DNA of 64,000 nt from Mesorhizobium liriopis (GTDB lineage Bacteria; Pseudomonadota; Alphaproteobacteria; Rhizobiales; Rhizobiaceae). The notes beneath the pieces were generated by a model. That model did no database searches. It saw only the letters and a list, made by a program, of their open reading frames with translations, and was not told the DNA's origin. The translations under genes were made by a program, and so were the position numbers. Where the stretch lies: positions 248,001 to 312,000 of the forward strand of contig NZ_JAMXQS010000008.1 of assembly GCF_024053505.1 (NCBI RefSeq), read 5' to 3'. The stretch's first letter is position 1. Each line of letters begins with the position of its first letter. Positions 17,686 to 25,945 of this stretch are shown here, piece after piece.

Positions 17686-17710
17686 GGAACCTATGCAGCG
17701 TCGATGTGTT
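17686..17710 (+). promoter_or_regulatory. Near-consensus EcfG promoter before the PRC-barrel gene
   Basis: GGAAC at 17686-17690, 16-base spacer, TGTT at 17707-17710 (one mismatch to CGTT), about 100 bases upstream of the PRC-barrel ATG. Confidence 0.5.
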
Positions 17711-17810
17711 TGTAAAAGGTAGTCGCCGCGCCGGGCAGGCCCTGCAACGGTTGCCCTAGACGCGGCGGTGCATCCCATTCAAGCATGACAATGCACAAGG
17801 AGAGCTTATC

Positions 17811-18749
17811 ATGATCCGCAAGCTTTTGGCCACAACAGCCTTCGCCACCGTGCTCGCAACCGGCGCATTCGCGCAGGAGGCCACCACGCCTGCTCCGGCA
17901 GCACCGGCTGCCACTGAAGCCACCACGCCTGCCGTCGGCACGGCCGAAGGTCATCTCGCCACCAACCTCATCGGCGAGAACGTCTATAACGGCACCGCCG
18001 AGAACGCCGAGAAGATCGGCGACGTGAACGATCTGGTTCTCAGCGATTCCGGTCAGATCGAGTCCGTCGTGGTCGGCGTCGGCGGGTTCCTCGGCATCGG
18101 CGAAAAGAACGTCGCGCTGAACTACAAGGACTTGTCCTGGAACGAGCGCAACGGCGACCGCTGGCTGGTGACCGCCTCGACGAAGGACGCTCTGCAGGCT
18201 CTGCCGGCATTCGATCGCGCCGCTTATGACGCGAAGCCTGCGAACACTGCACAGAACACCGATGCTTCCGGCTCGTCGACCACTGCGATGGCGCCGGCTA
18301 CCACGGCTCAGCCTGCCGCTCCGGCGACCGACTCGGCGGCCAATGCGACCAACACCACCAACAACATGGCCGCGACGCCCGACCAGACCCAGACCGCTGC
18401 GATCGATCGCTCGACGCTGAAGGAAGTGCCGGCCGACAAGCTGACGGCTGACAACCTCGTCGGCACCACCGTTTACGGCGCGAACGATCAGAATGTCGGC
18501 GAGATCAGCGATATCGTCCTGACGGCCGACGGCAAGGTCGATGCCGTGCTGATCGACGTCGGCGGCTTCCTCGGGATGGGTGCGAAGACGGTCGCGGTCG
18601 GCATGGACAAGCTGTCCTTCATGCAGGACGGCAGCGACAACCGCTACCTCTACACCAACTTCACGAAGGAGCAGTTGGAAGCTCAGACGGCTTACGACGC
18701 CGGCACCTATGCGACCAACCGTGACGCCCAGCGTCTGACCGTGCAGTAA
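17811..18749 (+). CDS. Secreted protein with two PRC-barrel domains
   Basis: The 312-residue protein starts with a signal peptide (cleavage near ATGAFAQ, residue about 21), then an Ala/Thr/Pro-rich linker. It carries two PRC-barrel repeats: residues about 48-118 (NVYNGTAENAEKIGDVNDLVLSD, VVVGVGGFLGIGEKNVAL) and about 215-285 (TTVYGANDQNVGEISDIVL, VLIDVGGFLGMGAKTVAV). A low-complexity Ala/Thr/Asn linker separates them. PRC-barrels are small beta domains in photosynthetic reaction centres and in many rhizobial stress proteins. AAGGAGAGC precedes the ATG. Export suggests a periplasmic role. Confidence 0.85.
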   Translation: MIRKLLATTAFATVLATGAFAQEATTPAPAAPAATEATTPAVGTAEGHLATNLIGENVYNGTAENAEKIGDVNDLVLSDSGQIESVVVGVGGFLGIGEKNVALNYKDLSWNERNGDRWLVTASTKDALQALPAFDRAAYDAKPANTAQNTDASGSSTTAMAPATTAQPAAPATDSAANATNTTNNMAATPDQTQTAAIDRSTLKEVPADKLTADNLVGTTVYGANDQNVGEISDIVLTADGKVDAVLIDVGGFLGMGAKTVAVGMDKLSFMQDGSDNRYLYTNFTKEQLEAQTAYDAGTYATNRDAQRLTVQ

Positions 18750-18786
18750 GACTTCTTCGTCTTATCGATCCTTGGTCGGATCGGAG

Positions 18787-18812
18787 GCCCGTGCCGCTCC
18801 TGCGGCGCGGGC
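18787..18812 (+). terminator. Intrinsic terminator after the PRC-barrel gene
   Basis: GCCCGTGCCGC, loop TCCT, GCGGCGCGGGC (11 pairs with one G-U), followed by six T. Confidence 0.9.
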
Positions 18813-18941
18813 TTTTTTGTTGTCTTGCGTCCAAAAAGGCGACAGTCCATTCGTCATCCGAGACATGAACATCGTGGCTCGGTTCGCCATATCAAGAGCC
18901 GACAAGCGCCGCATCAGGCGGCGCTCCAGGAGAATACCGCG

Positions 18942-19931
18942 ATGACCGACACGACGATCGGCGGGCTGATCCAAGGCCTGCACCACGTCACGCTGATGGC
19001 AAAGGATGCGCGCCGCAACAACCGTTTCTACACGGAAGTTCTCGGCCTGCGCCGCGTCAAGCAGACGGTGAATTTCGACGCGCCCGATGTCTACCATCTC
19101 TACTATGCCGATGGCGCGGGCACGCCCGGCACGGTGATGACGTTCTTCCCCTTTCCGAACATCGCGCGCGGCACGACAGGTGTGGGCGCGGCATCGCGCA
19201 CGAGCTTTTCCGTGCCCGCCGGCAGCCTTGCCTTCTGGCGCGACAGGCTGGCGGCCGAAGGGATCGAAGTGGAGGACACTTTGCGCTTCGGTGAAGCGGG
19301 GATCGAGTTCGCAGGCCCCGACGGCGAGGGCTTGTCGCTTGTGGAGCGCGCCGATGATCCGCGAGAGCCGTGGACCGGCAACGGGGTGGCAGCGGATATC
19401 GCCATTCGCGGCTTCCACGGCATCACGCTTCTCTTGCGCAAGGCCGAAGGCATTTCCGCCATCCTCCAATTCATGGGCTATCGCGAGGGGGGGCAGGACG
19501 GAAATATCACGCGGTTCGTCAGGGATGGCGGCAACGGCGCGAATATTATCGATCTGGAAGAGAGCGCGGACGCGCCGTTCACACGGCAGGGTGCCGGCTC
19601 GGTGCATCATGTCGCCTTCGCCGTCGAGAATGCCGAGGCGCAGGCCAAGGTGCGCGATGCGCTGGTGGCACTCGGCGCGCAGGTGACGCCGTCGATCGAC
19701 CGCGATTATTTCCGCGCCATCTATTTCCGCACCCCGGCGGGCGTGTTGTTCGAGGTGGCGACCAACGATCCGGGTTTTGCGCGGGACGAAGACCCGGCGC
19801 ATCTGGGCGAAGCGCTGAAGCTGCCGAGCCAGCATGAGCATCTGCGGGCCATCCTCGAAAAGCAGCTGCAACCGCTCGAAGACAGGCCGCTCGGCACGTC
19901 CGCGCGCGGCGACGGGGAGGACATGGCATGA
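18942..19931 (+). CDS. Glyoxalase-fold ring-cleaving dioxygenase-like protein (MhqO type)
   Basis: Start at the ATG at 18942 with CAGGAGA upstream. The 329-residue protein has two vicinal-oxygen-chelate modules. The first begins LIQGLHHVTLMAKDARRNNRFYTEVLGLRRVKQTVNFD and the second has SVHHVAFAVENAEAQAKV and GVLFEVATNDPGF, which place the metal ligands His, His and Glu. The architecture is that of MhqO-type proteins for quinone or aromatic detoxification. It overlaps the hydrolase gene by four bases, the same pairing as Bacillus mhqO-mhqD. The substrate is not known from sequence. Confidence 0.85.
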   Translation: MTDTTIGGLIQGLHHVTLMAKDARRNNRFYTEVLGLRRVKQTVNFDAPDVYHLYYADGAGTPGTVMTFFPFPNIARGTTGVGAASRTSFSVPAGSLAFWRDRLAAEGIEVEDTLRFGEAGIEFAGPDGEGLSLVERADDPREPWTGNGVAADIAIRGFHGITLLLRKAEGISAILQFMGYREGGQDGNITRFVRDGGNGANIIDLEESADAPFTRQGAGSVHHVAFAVENAEAQAKVRDALVALGAQVTPSIDRDYFRAIYFRTPAGVLFEVATNDPGFARDEDPAHLGEALKLPSQHEHLRAILEKQLQPLEDRPLGTSARGDGEDMA

Positions 19932-20842
19932 GCGAGGTTTCTTATCGCTTTCTCGAAGCCGACGCAGCGCCCGGCGCGCCGCTTCTCGTTCTCTGCCACG
20001 GCACGGGCGGCGGGCCGAACGAAATGCTGGGGCTCGGCCGCGCTGTCTTGGGGGGCGCCGCGATGGTCGCACCTGCGGGCGATGTGTCCGAGGGCGGTGC
20101 CGCACGCTTCTTCCGACGCACGGGCGAGGGTGTCTACGACATGGACGACCTCGCACGCGGGACGGCCAAGATGGTGGGGTTCATCGAGGATCAGAAGGCG
20201 CGACGCGGCGCTTCGGCCGTGATCGGTCTGGGCTACTCGAACGGGGCGAACATCCTTGCTTCGAGCTTCTTCGCCAAGTCGTCGCTCTTCGAGGCGCTGG
20301 TGCTTCTGCATCCGCTCATCCCCTTCGCGCCCGAATGGGGCGAGAGCGCCTCGAGCCGCAGGGTGCTGGTCACGGCCGGCGAGCGCGATCCCATCTGCCC
20401 GCCGGCGCTGACCCACCGGCTCGTGTCATGGCTCGAAGAGGCCGGTGCCGATGTGACAGCTGAGTGGCATCCCGGCGGGCACGAGCTGCGGCAAAGCGAG
20501 ATCGATGCCGTGTCGCGCTTTCTCTCACCTTTCGCCGGCGCCGAGACCGGCACCGAGACTGGCATCGAGCGGGAAGAAAGCGGCACGCGTGGCCGCTATC
20601 GCATGGCAGCGGGCAAGGGGCAGTGGGCGGAGCTGACCTATGGCCGGAGTGATGCCGGCGAAATGGTGATCGACCACACTTTCGTGCCGCCGGTCGCGCG
20701 CGGCAAGGGGCTGGCCGAGAAGCTGACACTGCGCGCCGTCGCGGATGCTCGCGCGGAAGGCCTGACGGTCGTGCCGCTCTGCTCATATGTCGCCGCGCAG
20801 TTCCGGCGCCATCCCGAATGGAGCGACCTCCTCCGAGGCTAA
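19928..20842 (+). CDS. Fusion of MhqD-type hydrolase and COG2388 acetyltransferase
   Basis: The first about 205 residues form an alpha/beta hydrolase of the phospholipase/carboxylesterase-like MhqD group: oxyanion region LVLCHGTGGGPNE, nucleophile elbow GLGYSNGAN, and catalytic HPGGHEL. Residues about 218-304 form a small GNAT-like domain (YGRSDAGEMVIDHTFVPPVARGKGLAEKL, VVPLCSYVAAQFRRHPEW) of the COG2388 predicted acetyltransferases, normally a separate 90-residue protein. The two are joined by a Glu/Thr/Gly-rich linker with no stop codon. Translation is probably coupled to the dioxygenase-like gene. The combined job is unknown. Confidence 0.82.
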   Translation: MSEVSYRFLEADAAPGAPLLVLCHGTGGGPNEMLGLGRAVLGGAAMVAPAGDVSEGGAARFFRRTGEGVYDMDDLARGTAKMVGFIEDQKARRGASAVIGLGYSNGANILASSFFAKSSLFEALVLLHPLIPFAPEWGESASSRRVLVTAGERDPICPPALTHRLVSWLEEAGADVTAEWHPGGHELRQSEIDAVSRFLSPFAGAETGTETGIEREESGTRGRYRMAAGKGQWAELTYGRSDAGEMVIDHTFVPPVARGKGLAEKLTLRAVADARAEGLTVVPLCSYVAAQFRRHPEWSDLLRG

Positions 20843-20856
20843 CACGAACGACTCAC

Positions 20857-20881
20857 GGAACCGAGAGGTTACGGTTTCGTT
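20857..20881 (+). promoter_or_regulatory. EcfG-type promoter, exact consensus
   Basis: GGAAC at 20857-20861, 16-base spacer, CGTT at 20878-20881. It lies between the hydrolase fusion and the next + strand gene and points at the latter. Confidence 0.8.
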
Positions 20882-20974
20882 ACAGGTCCCGCGCAGCGAA
20901 GCGCGGGGCCGATACGGTTCTCGTTTAGCTGTGCCGCCGTGCCTAACCGAAGCAGACCGCCGAGCGACACGACC

Positions 20975-21376
20975 ATGCCTCTTTTCGCGAACTCATCCGC
21001 CATCCAGACGCCGTCCCGGAACGCCGCGTGCACGCGTCGCCGCGAGCAGCCTCTCGTTCTGGCCGTGCTTCTTCTTTCGGTGGTGGTCGCAGGGCTGGCG
21101 TTCTTTTCGGCTTCCGGATCCTCGGCCTTCGCCGCTGTCTCCTCGATCTATGCCGATATCGCGCCGCTGACGGTTTCGCAGAACGTGGAGACCGGCCGTG
21201 GCGCCCGCGTGACCGAGCTCACGGCGGAGGAGGCCTGCCGCGGCCAGGCCTGGGGGCGGGAAACCATGACCTGCCTTTCGACCATCTCACGCGAATCTGG
21301 CACGCATCTGATCCGACCAACCCGCATCATCGTCGCGGGGCCCGAGCTTCAGCCGCAAACCCCGAACGTGTACTGA
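20975..21376 (+). CDS. Hypothetical exported or membrane-anchored protein, EcfG-controlled
   Basis: No family recognised. From the ATG at 20975 the product has 133 residues; a GTG at 20939 would add 12 residues, and neither has a strong ribosome-binding site. A basic N-terminus is followed by one hydrophobic segment (LVLAVLLLSVVVAGLAFFSASGSSAFA), which is a signal peptide or anchor. A polar domain with two Cys (EEACRGQAW, ETMTCLSTI) follows; these could form a disulfide in the periplasm. An exact EcfG promoter lies upstream. Confidence 0.65.
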   Translation: MPLFANSSAIQTPSRNAACTRRREQPLVLAVLLLSVVVAGLAFFSASGSSAFAAVSSIYADIAPLTVSQNVETGRGARVTELTAEEACRGQAWGRETMTCLSTISRESGTHLIRPTRIIVAGPELQPQTPNVY

Positions 21377-21390
21377 TTGGACGGTCGGGT

Positions 21391-23439
21391 CTAGTCGCCC
21401 GCCTGCGCCAGCACACTGCGGACATCGAGCGTCGAGAACGGCTTCTCCAGCACCAGCGGGCGCATTCCGTGAGGCAGCCGATCGATCTCCGCCCGGGCGC
21501 CCAGGAGATCGCCTGTCACCAGCACGAAGCGGCTGGCAAGGTCCGGTCGCTTCTCGACCACTGCACGGAAGATCGAGGCGCCATCCGCGCAAGGCATGCG
21601 CAAGTCGCTGAAGATCAGATCGGTGGGCTCCCGCAGCATATCCTCCGCACTGGTCCACGTGGCCGTCGCGCGCGCTTTCACGCCCATCAATTCGAGAATA
21701 TCGGCGAGTGAGCTTGCCACATCCGGCTCGTCGTCAATGATCAGCGCATGGCGCAACTCGCGCCTCGGCGCTTCCGGCGTCTGGGCACCTTGCGCGGTCT
21801 GGGCGAGGGCGGGCAGTTCCACGACGAAGCGCGCCCCATGCGGCTCGGCGTCCTCCAGCCGCACCGTGCCGTGATGACGCTCCACGATCGAGCGCGAGAT
21901 CGACAGGCCGATGCCGGTGCCGACGCCGACCGGCTTGGTGGTGAAATAGGATTCGAAGATGCGGTCCTTGATGGCATCGGCCACGCCGGGTCCACTATCT
22001 TCCACCGCGAAACCGCAGACGGAATCCTTGCGGAAGGTTCTGACCTTGATGCGCCGTTCGCCGCTCCGTCCGGCCAGCGCGTGCTGGCTGTTGACCAGGA
22101 AATTCGCCACCACCTGCGTGAGGTGATCGGCGTCACCTTTCACCAGAAGGCGTTCGCCGGCCAGGTCCGTGTCGATGGAGATCCCGCTCGAACGTGCGCC
22201 GTAGGCGGTCACTTCGAGGGCCGCGCGCACCACGGTGTTCAGGTCGGTGTCCGATTGCTCGGGCGGTCGCAGGCGCACCATGCCGAGGAAGCTTTTCACG
22301 ATCCGTCCGCAGCGCTCGGCCGCCGCCCGCACCTTTTCCGCGCGCAATTTGGTTTGCGGATCGCCCGCGAATTCGTGCAGCAACGTCGATTGCGCCACGA
22401 CCACGGCGAGCGGATTGTTGAGCTCGTGGCTGACGCCGGCCAGAAGCGAGCCCATCGCCGCCATCTTCTCGTTCTGGTGCAGCCGCTCGCGATGGCGCGT
22501 GATCTCGTCCTCTGCCGCGCGTTGCGGGCGCAGGTCGCGGATGGAACCCAGCATCAGGCGGCGGTCCGCGACGCGCACCTCGGATGCGGTCAATTCGATC
22601 GGGAAGATTTCGCCGTCCGAATTGCTCGTCACCGTTTCCATGCGCCGCCCGAGCATCGGTGCGCCCCGGCCCGACATATATTCGCCGCCCGTCGCGTAGC
22701 CCTTGCGGTAGAAAGGCGGCACCACGGTATGCAGCAGGTCCTTGCCCAGAACCTGCTGTTTGGAAAAGCCGAACATCTTCTCGGCCGCCGGGTTGAACTC
22801 GATGATGCTGCCGGTCTCGTCGATGACGATCACGGCATCGAGCGAGGCCTGGATGAGTGCCGTGCGAATGACCTCGCTCACATGCGCGTCCGACGAGGAG
22901 CGCTCGGCAGCCTCGCCGATGATGTTGGCAATCAGCTCCACGGAACCCAGTTCGTCCGCCGTCCAATCGCGCTCATGGAGGCAGTCGTTGAGACCGAGCG
23001 AGCCCCAGAGATGGCCATTCGCGAAGATGGGGAAGCCGAGCACGGATTTGACGCTTTGGCGGCGCAGGTCCTCGCCGAGATAGCCGGGCACGTCGCGCAC
23101 CATGGCGACAAAGGGAATGCCGTGCCGGCTCTGCGTGGAGAGATGCTGCAGATAAGGGTCGGTCGCGACCACCCCTTGCGGGATCTCCGTCGGCTTCGCC
23201 TCGGCGCCGGGCACATCCGGGTTCGACCAGATCGCTTCGATGGACTGGATGAAGACGTGGTCGTCGGTTTCCTGAAATCGGAAAAGCACGATGCGGTGCA
23301 CGCCGAGCACGCGGCCGAAGCGACCGAGCGCGTCGCCCAGATCGGTCCGCCAGCTGTCGCGGCGCAGATGGCGGGCGAGGGCTGCCGTGGCAGCCGTGAG
23401 GCCGCCACCGGATTCACGTGCTGAAATCCCCTCCACCAT
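21391..23439 (-). CDS. Hybrid sensor histidine kinase (GAF-PAS-HisKA-HATPase-REC)
   Basis: The 682-residue soluble kinase has a GAF domain (residues about 23-183), PAS (about 193-308, DAVIVIDETGSIIEFNPAAEKMFG), HisKA with H338 in GVSHELNNPLAVVV, HATPase (about 438-548, with GTGIGLSISRSIVERHHG) and a C-terminal receiver (about 568-682, acceptor Asp in LIFSDLRMPCADG). Start is placed at the ATG at 23439; a GTG two codons earlier is equally possible. It follows an OmpR-type regulator on the same strand after 145 bases. No membrane segments, so the signal is cytoplasmic. Confidence 0.88.
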   Translation of the reverse strand: MVEGISARESGGGLTAATAALARHLRRDSWRTDLGDALGRFGRVLGVHRIVLFRFQETDDHVFIQSIEAIWSNPDVPGAEAKPTEIPQGVVATDPYLQHLSTQSRHGIPFVAMVRDVPGYLGEDLRRQSVKSVLGFPIFANGHLWGSLGLNDCLHERDWTADELGSVELIANIIGEAAERSSSDAHVSEVIRTALIQASLDAVIVIDETGSIIEFNPAAEKMFGFSKQQVLGKDLLHTVVPPFYRKGYATGGEYMSGRGAPMLGRRMETVTSNSDGEIFPIELTASEVRVADRRLMLGSIRDLRPQRAAEDEITRHRERLHQNEKMAAMGSLLAGVSHELNNPLAVVVAQSTLLHEFAGDPQTKLRAEKVRAAAERCGRIVKSFLGMVRLRPPEQSDTDLNTVVRAALEVTAYGARSSGISIDTDLAGERLLVKGDADHLTQVVANFLVNSQHALAGRSGERRIKVRTFRKDSVCGFAVEDSGPGVADAIKDRIFESYFTTKPVGVGTGIGLSISRSIVERHHGTVRLEDAEPHGARFVVELPALAQTAQGAQTPEAPRRELRHALIIDDEPDVASSLADILELMGVKARATATWTSAEDMLREPTDLIFSDLRMPCADGASIFRAVVEKRPDLASRFVLVTGDLLGARAEIDRLPHGMRPLVLEKPFSTLDVRSVLAQAGD

Positions 23440-23584
23440 GCACACCGTCCCATCGCGCCGCCGCTCCCGGCACCTTGATGGTGCTCTTGAAGAATGATGC
23501 GGATCGGCCGCTTACATAACGGAAGGTCGAGAGAAAAGCCCGCGAAATTCGACCGGCACTTTCGCCTTCACTGGAATGGCGGTT

Positions 23585-24298
23585 TCACGTGAGCGCGAAG
23601 ATATAACCTTCGCCGCGCACCGTGCGCAGAAAACGCGGGGTCGCCGGATCGTCCTCGATCTTCTTGCGCAGCCGCATGATGCGGATGTCGAGCGCGCGCG
23701 ACGTGTCCTTCTCGTCATCCAGCCCGACGGCCTGCAGCACCGCGGCGCGGCTCAAGAGCCGGTTGGGACGCGCCAGAAACACTTCGAGTACGTCGAACTC
23801 GCTTTTCGCCAGTTCCACCGTGCCGTCCGGCCCGATCACGCGCCGGCCTTCGAGATCGGCCTCGAAGGCGCCGAAGCGAATCGTGCGCCGTGTGGTTTCC
23901 CTGCCATCTCTCTCAGGTGCTGCCGCCGCCTCGGCGGGGACCCGGCGCAGCACGCTGCGGACGCGCGCCAGAAGCTCGCGCAGGTCATAGGGTTTCACGA
24001 GATAATCGTCGCCGCCGAGTTCCAGGCCCACGATGCGGTCGAGCGAGGTGCCGGCGGCGGTGGCGAAGATCAGCCCGAGCGGCATCTGTCCGCGCAGCCA
24101 GCGGCCGAGCGAAAGCCCGTCTTCGCCCGGCATGGCGATGTCGAGAATGGCGAGATGGAAGGCCTGCGTGGCGGCAAGTTTGCGCATGGCGGCGGCGTCT
24201 TCGGCCATTTCCACGTCATAGCCGTTCGCCGTCAGATATTCGGCGACCGCTTCCCGAAGATCGGGCTCGTCTTCAACAACGGCGATCCGCGCGCGCAT
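23585..24298 (-). CDS. OmpR-family response regulator
   Basis: A receiver plus winged-helix regulator of 237 residues. E9/D10, phosphoacceptor D53 (LAILDIAMPGEDG) and KPYDLRELLARV are all present. The DNA-binding domain ends with FLRTVRGEGYIF. Start at the ATG at 24298 with AAGGGAAG upstream; a longer frame reaches 24460 without such a site. It lies upstream of the hybrid kinase on the same strand and is divergent from a degenerate receiver regulator, the two starts being 96 bases apart. Confidence 0.9.
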   Translation of the reverse strand: MRARIAVVEDEPDLREAVAEYLTANGYDVEMAEDAAAMRKLAATQAFHLAILDIAMPGEDGLSLGRWLRGQMPLGLIFATAAGTSLDRIVGLELGGDDYLVKPYDLRELLARVRSVLRRVPAEAAAAPERDGRETTRRTIRFGAFEADLEGRRVIGPDGTVELAKSEFDVLEVFLARPNRLLSRAAVLQAVGLDDEKDTSRALDIRIMRLRKKIEDDPATPRFLRTVRGEGYIFALT

Positions 24299-24394
24299 GT
24301 TTTTCTCGCTTCCCTTGGGGAAAGAAAGTAATTCGGGCATTGAAGAGGTGTCCAGAGTGGGTTGCTGGTTTCTTTGTTCAGCAAAAAGGATGGG

Positions 24395-25069
24395 ATGAAG
24401 CGCGCGGTCGTCGCCTTGGTGGGGTGGGAGAACGAAACCGGCACCGTGATGGGCGACCATCTCGAACGCCGCGGCTTCGTGCTTCGTGCCGAGGCCGAAG
24501 CGCTGATGGCGTCGCGGCTGATCGAGAAGGACAAGCCCGACATCGTCGTGCTCGGCCCCACGCTTGCGCGCACAGCCCTTCTCGATCTCCTCGCGCAGGC
24601 GAGCGATCCGCAGGCGCCGTTCTTCGTGGTCGTGGCGCGCTCAGGCGATCTCGTGGAGCGTGTGCTGGCGCTCGAGGCCGGGGCCTCCGACATCATCGAG
24701 CCCCACATCGCCCCGCGCGAATTCGCGGCGCGCATCAGCGGGCTTGCCCATCGGCGGGGTTTAAGGCGCGGCGAGCTGATCATGCTAGAGCGCGCGACCG
24801 TGGATCTGAGCGCGGCACTCGTGATGCATCATTCGGGCCGCGAGGAGCAGCTTTCGCCGGGTCAGGTGACGCTGCTCCGCCTGTTCGCCGCGCGGCCCCG
24901 CAGCGTGCTGTCGCGCGAGGAGATCATCGCGACGGCTCCGGCCGAGGACACGGATGCCTTCGACCGCTCGATCGACTCGCGCATCGCGCGGCTGCGGCGC
25001 AAGCTCGACACGGACACCATCGCGACCGTGCGCGGCAGCGGCTACCGCTTCGACCCGCCGGGCCGCTGA
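24395..25069 (+). CDS. OmpR-like transcriptional regulator with degenerate receiver
   Basis: The 224-residue protein has the receiver/winged-helix layout. At the phosphoacceptor position the sequence reads IVVLGPTL, so Gly54 replaces Asp. The acidic pair is missing (VALVGWENE) and IEPH stands where KPF is expected. The winged helix (ARPRSVLSREEIIATAPAEDTDAFDRSIDSRIARLRRKL, TVRGSGYRFDP) looks intact. It is therefore likely to regulate without phosphorylation, perhaps by dimerisation or ligand. It is divergent from a canonical OmpR regulator. Start at the ATG at 24395. Confidence 0.82.
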   Translation: MKRAVVALVGWENETGTVMGDHLERRGFVLRAEAEALMASRLIEKDKPDIVVLGPTLARTALLDLLAQASDPQAPFFVVVARSGDLVERVLALEAGASDIIEPHIAPREFAARISGLAHRRGLRRGELIMLERATVDLSAALVMHHSGREEQLSPGQVTLLRLFAARPRSVLSREEIIATAPAEDTDAFDRSIDSRIARLRRKLDTDTIATVRGSGYRFDPPGR

Positions 25070-25074
25070 ACGCT

Positions 25075-25224
25075 TCAGCGGATGGCATGGTCGAGCGTCA
25101 CCGCGGCAACCTCAACCGGTGGCCGCTCATGCTTGATGACGACGCTGGCAAGACCGGCAAAGCCGAGAAGCGCCTGCACGTAAAGGAGCGTCGATAAAAC
25201 CGAAACTGCGAAACGGCGATTCAT
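25075..25224 (-). CDS. Small membrane peptide, 49 residues
   Basis: Too short for usual gene calling. The minus strand has CGGAGGACCCTC directly before the ATG at 25224, an ideal ribosome-binding site. The frame is MNRRFAVSVLSTLLYVQALL (first 20), then a further hydrophobic run GFAGLASVVIK and a polar tail with HERPPVEVAAVTLDHAIR. It looks like a signal anchor or one-span membrane peptide. It converges with the degenerate regulator gene, six bases apart. No family recognised. Confidence 0.6.
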   Translation of the reverse strand: MNRRFAVSVLSTLLYVQALLGFAGLASVVIKHERPPVEVAAVTLDHAIR

Positions 25225-25329
25225 GAGGGTCCTCCGTTGAATTCGAAACTTGCCCGGTGGGCTTCGATGACCGGCTTATCCTGCGGCAACGTAACGGTTT
25301 GACGCTTCCGGACGGGTGCTGTGGGCGCG

Positions 25330-25393
25330 GTTTCGTTTCATTGGCCCGCCCAGCCCTGAGTTTCGTTTAATTGCGAAACGCGCGCGAAACGAA
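25330..25393. repeat. Cluster of GTTTCG/CGAAAC repeats
   Basis: TTTCGTTT occurs at 25331-25338 and 25361-25368, and its inverted forms CGAAACG at 25374-25380 and GAAACGAA at 25386-25393. TTCGTTT and AAACGAA (25362-25368, 25387-25393) form a 7-base inverted repeat. It lies in the 261-base gap between the divergent 49-residue gene and the L,D-transpeptidase gene, so it could be a regulator-binding region. Nothing else is seen in the gap. Confidence 0.45.
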
Positions 25394-25485
25394 TGCAACC
25401 GGAAGCCGGCATGCCGGCGAAACATGGTTAATGGACAAGCCCCGCATCGGCGTCGGGGGACGCCTCGCTTCAAAGGGGACGATCC

Positions 25486-25941
25486 ATGCCTGCCTTCTCA
25501 TTCTCGCGACTGATCAATCTTGCCGGTGCCGTTCTGATCGGCGCGGCCACTCTTCTCGGTGCTGGCCGTGCCGAGGCGGCCAGCCAGATGGTGGCCCGGA
25601 TCAGCATCTCGGCGCAGCGAATGCTCGTGCTGGTCGATGGGCGTGAGGCGTTCAGCTGGAAAGTCTCGACGGCCGGCCGCGGCTACAGCACGCCGACCGG
25701 CACGTTCAGGCCGACGCGGCTGCACGAGATGTGGTATTCGCGCCAGTACGACAACGCGCCGATGCCGCACTCCGTCTTCTTCTTTCATGGCTATGCGGTG
25801 CATGCGACCGATGCGGTGAAGAAGCTCGGTCGCCCGGCCTCGCATGGCTGTGTCCGGCTTCACCCCGACAATGCGGCCGACTTCTTCACGCTGGTCGAAA
25901 CCTTCGGGATCGCCAACACCGCGATCGTGATCACCGAGTGA
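25486..25941 (+). CDS. Exported L,D-transpeptidase (YkuD domain)
   Basis: Periplasmic peptidoglycan cross-linking enzyme. The 151-residue protein has a signal peptide (cleavage expected after AGRAEA, about residue 28) and then a YkuD domain with the catalytic motif ASHGCVRLHPDNA. The His and Cys of the active site are both present. It is a minimal enzyme without a LysM or peptidoglycan-binding module. AAGGGGAC precedes the ATG. It converges with the CdsA-like gene, four bases apart. Confidence 0.92.
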   Translation: MPAFSFSRLINLAGAVLIGAATLLGAGRAEAASQMVARISISAQRMLVLVDGREAFSWKVSTAGRGYSTPTGTFRPTRLHEMWYSRQYDNAPMPHSVFFFHGYAVHATDAVKKLGRPASHGCVRLHPDNAADFFTLVETFGIANTAIVITE

Positions 25942-25945
25942 GGCG

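Noticed and set aside
18762-20156. Minus-strand open frame of 464 codons opposite the MhqO-like gene
   Set aside because: Arg/Ala-rich composition without motifs; the + strand gene has two intact VOC modules and a ribosome-binding site.
21748-23424. Plus-strand open frame of 558 codons opposite the hybrid kinase
   Set aside because: No recognisable domain; the minus strand encodes a full GAF-PAS-HisKA-HATPase-REC kinase.
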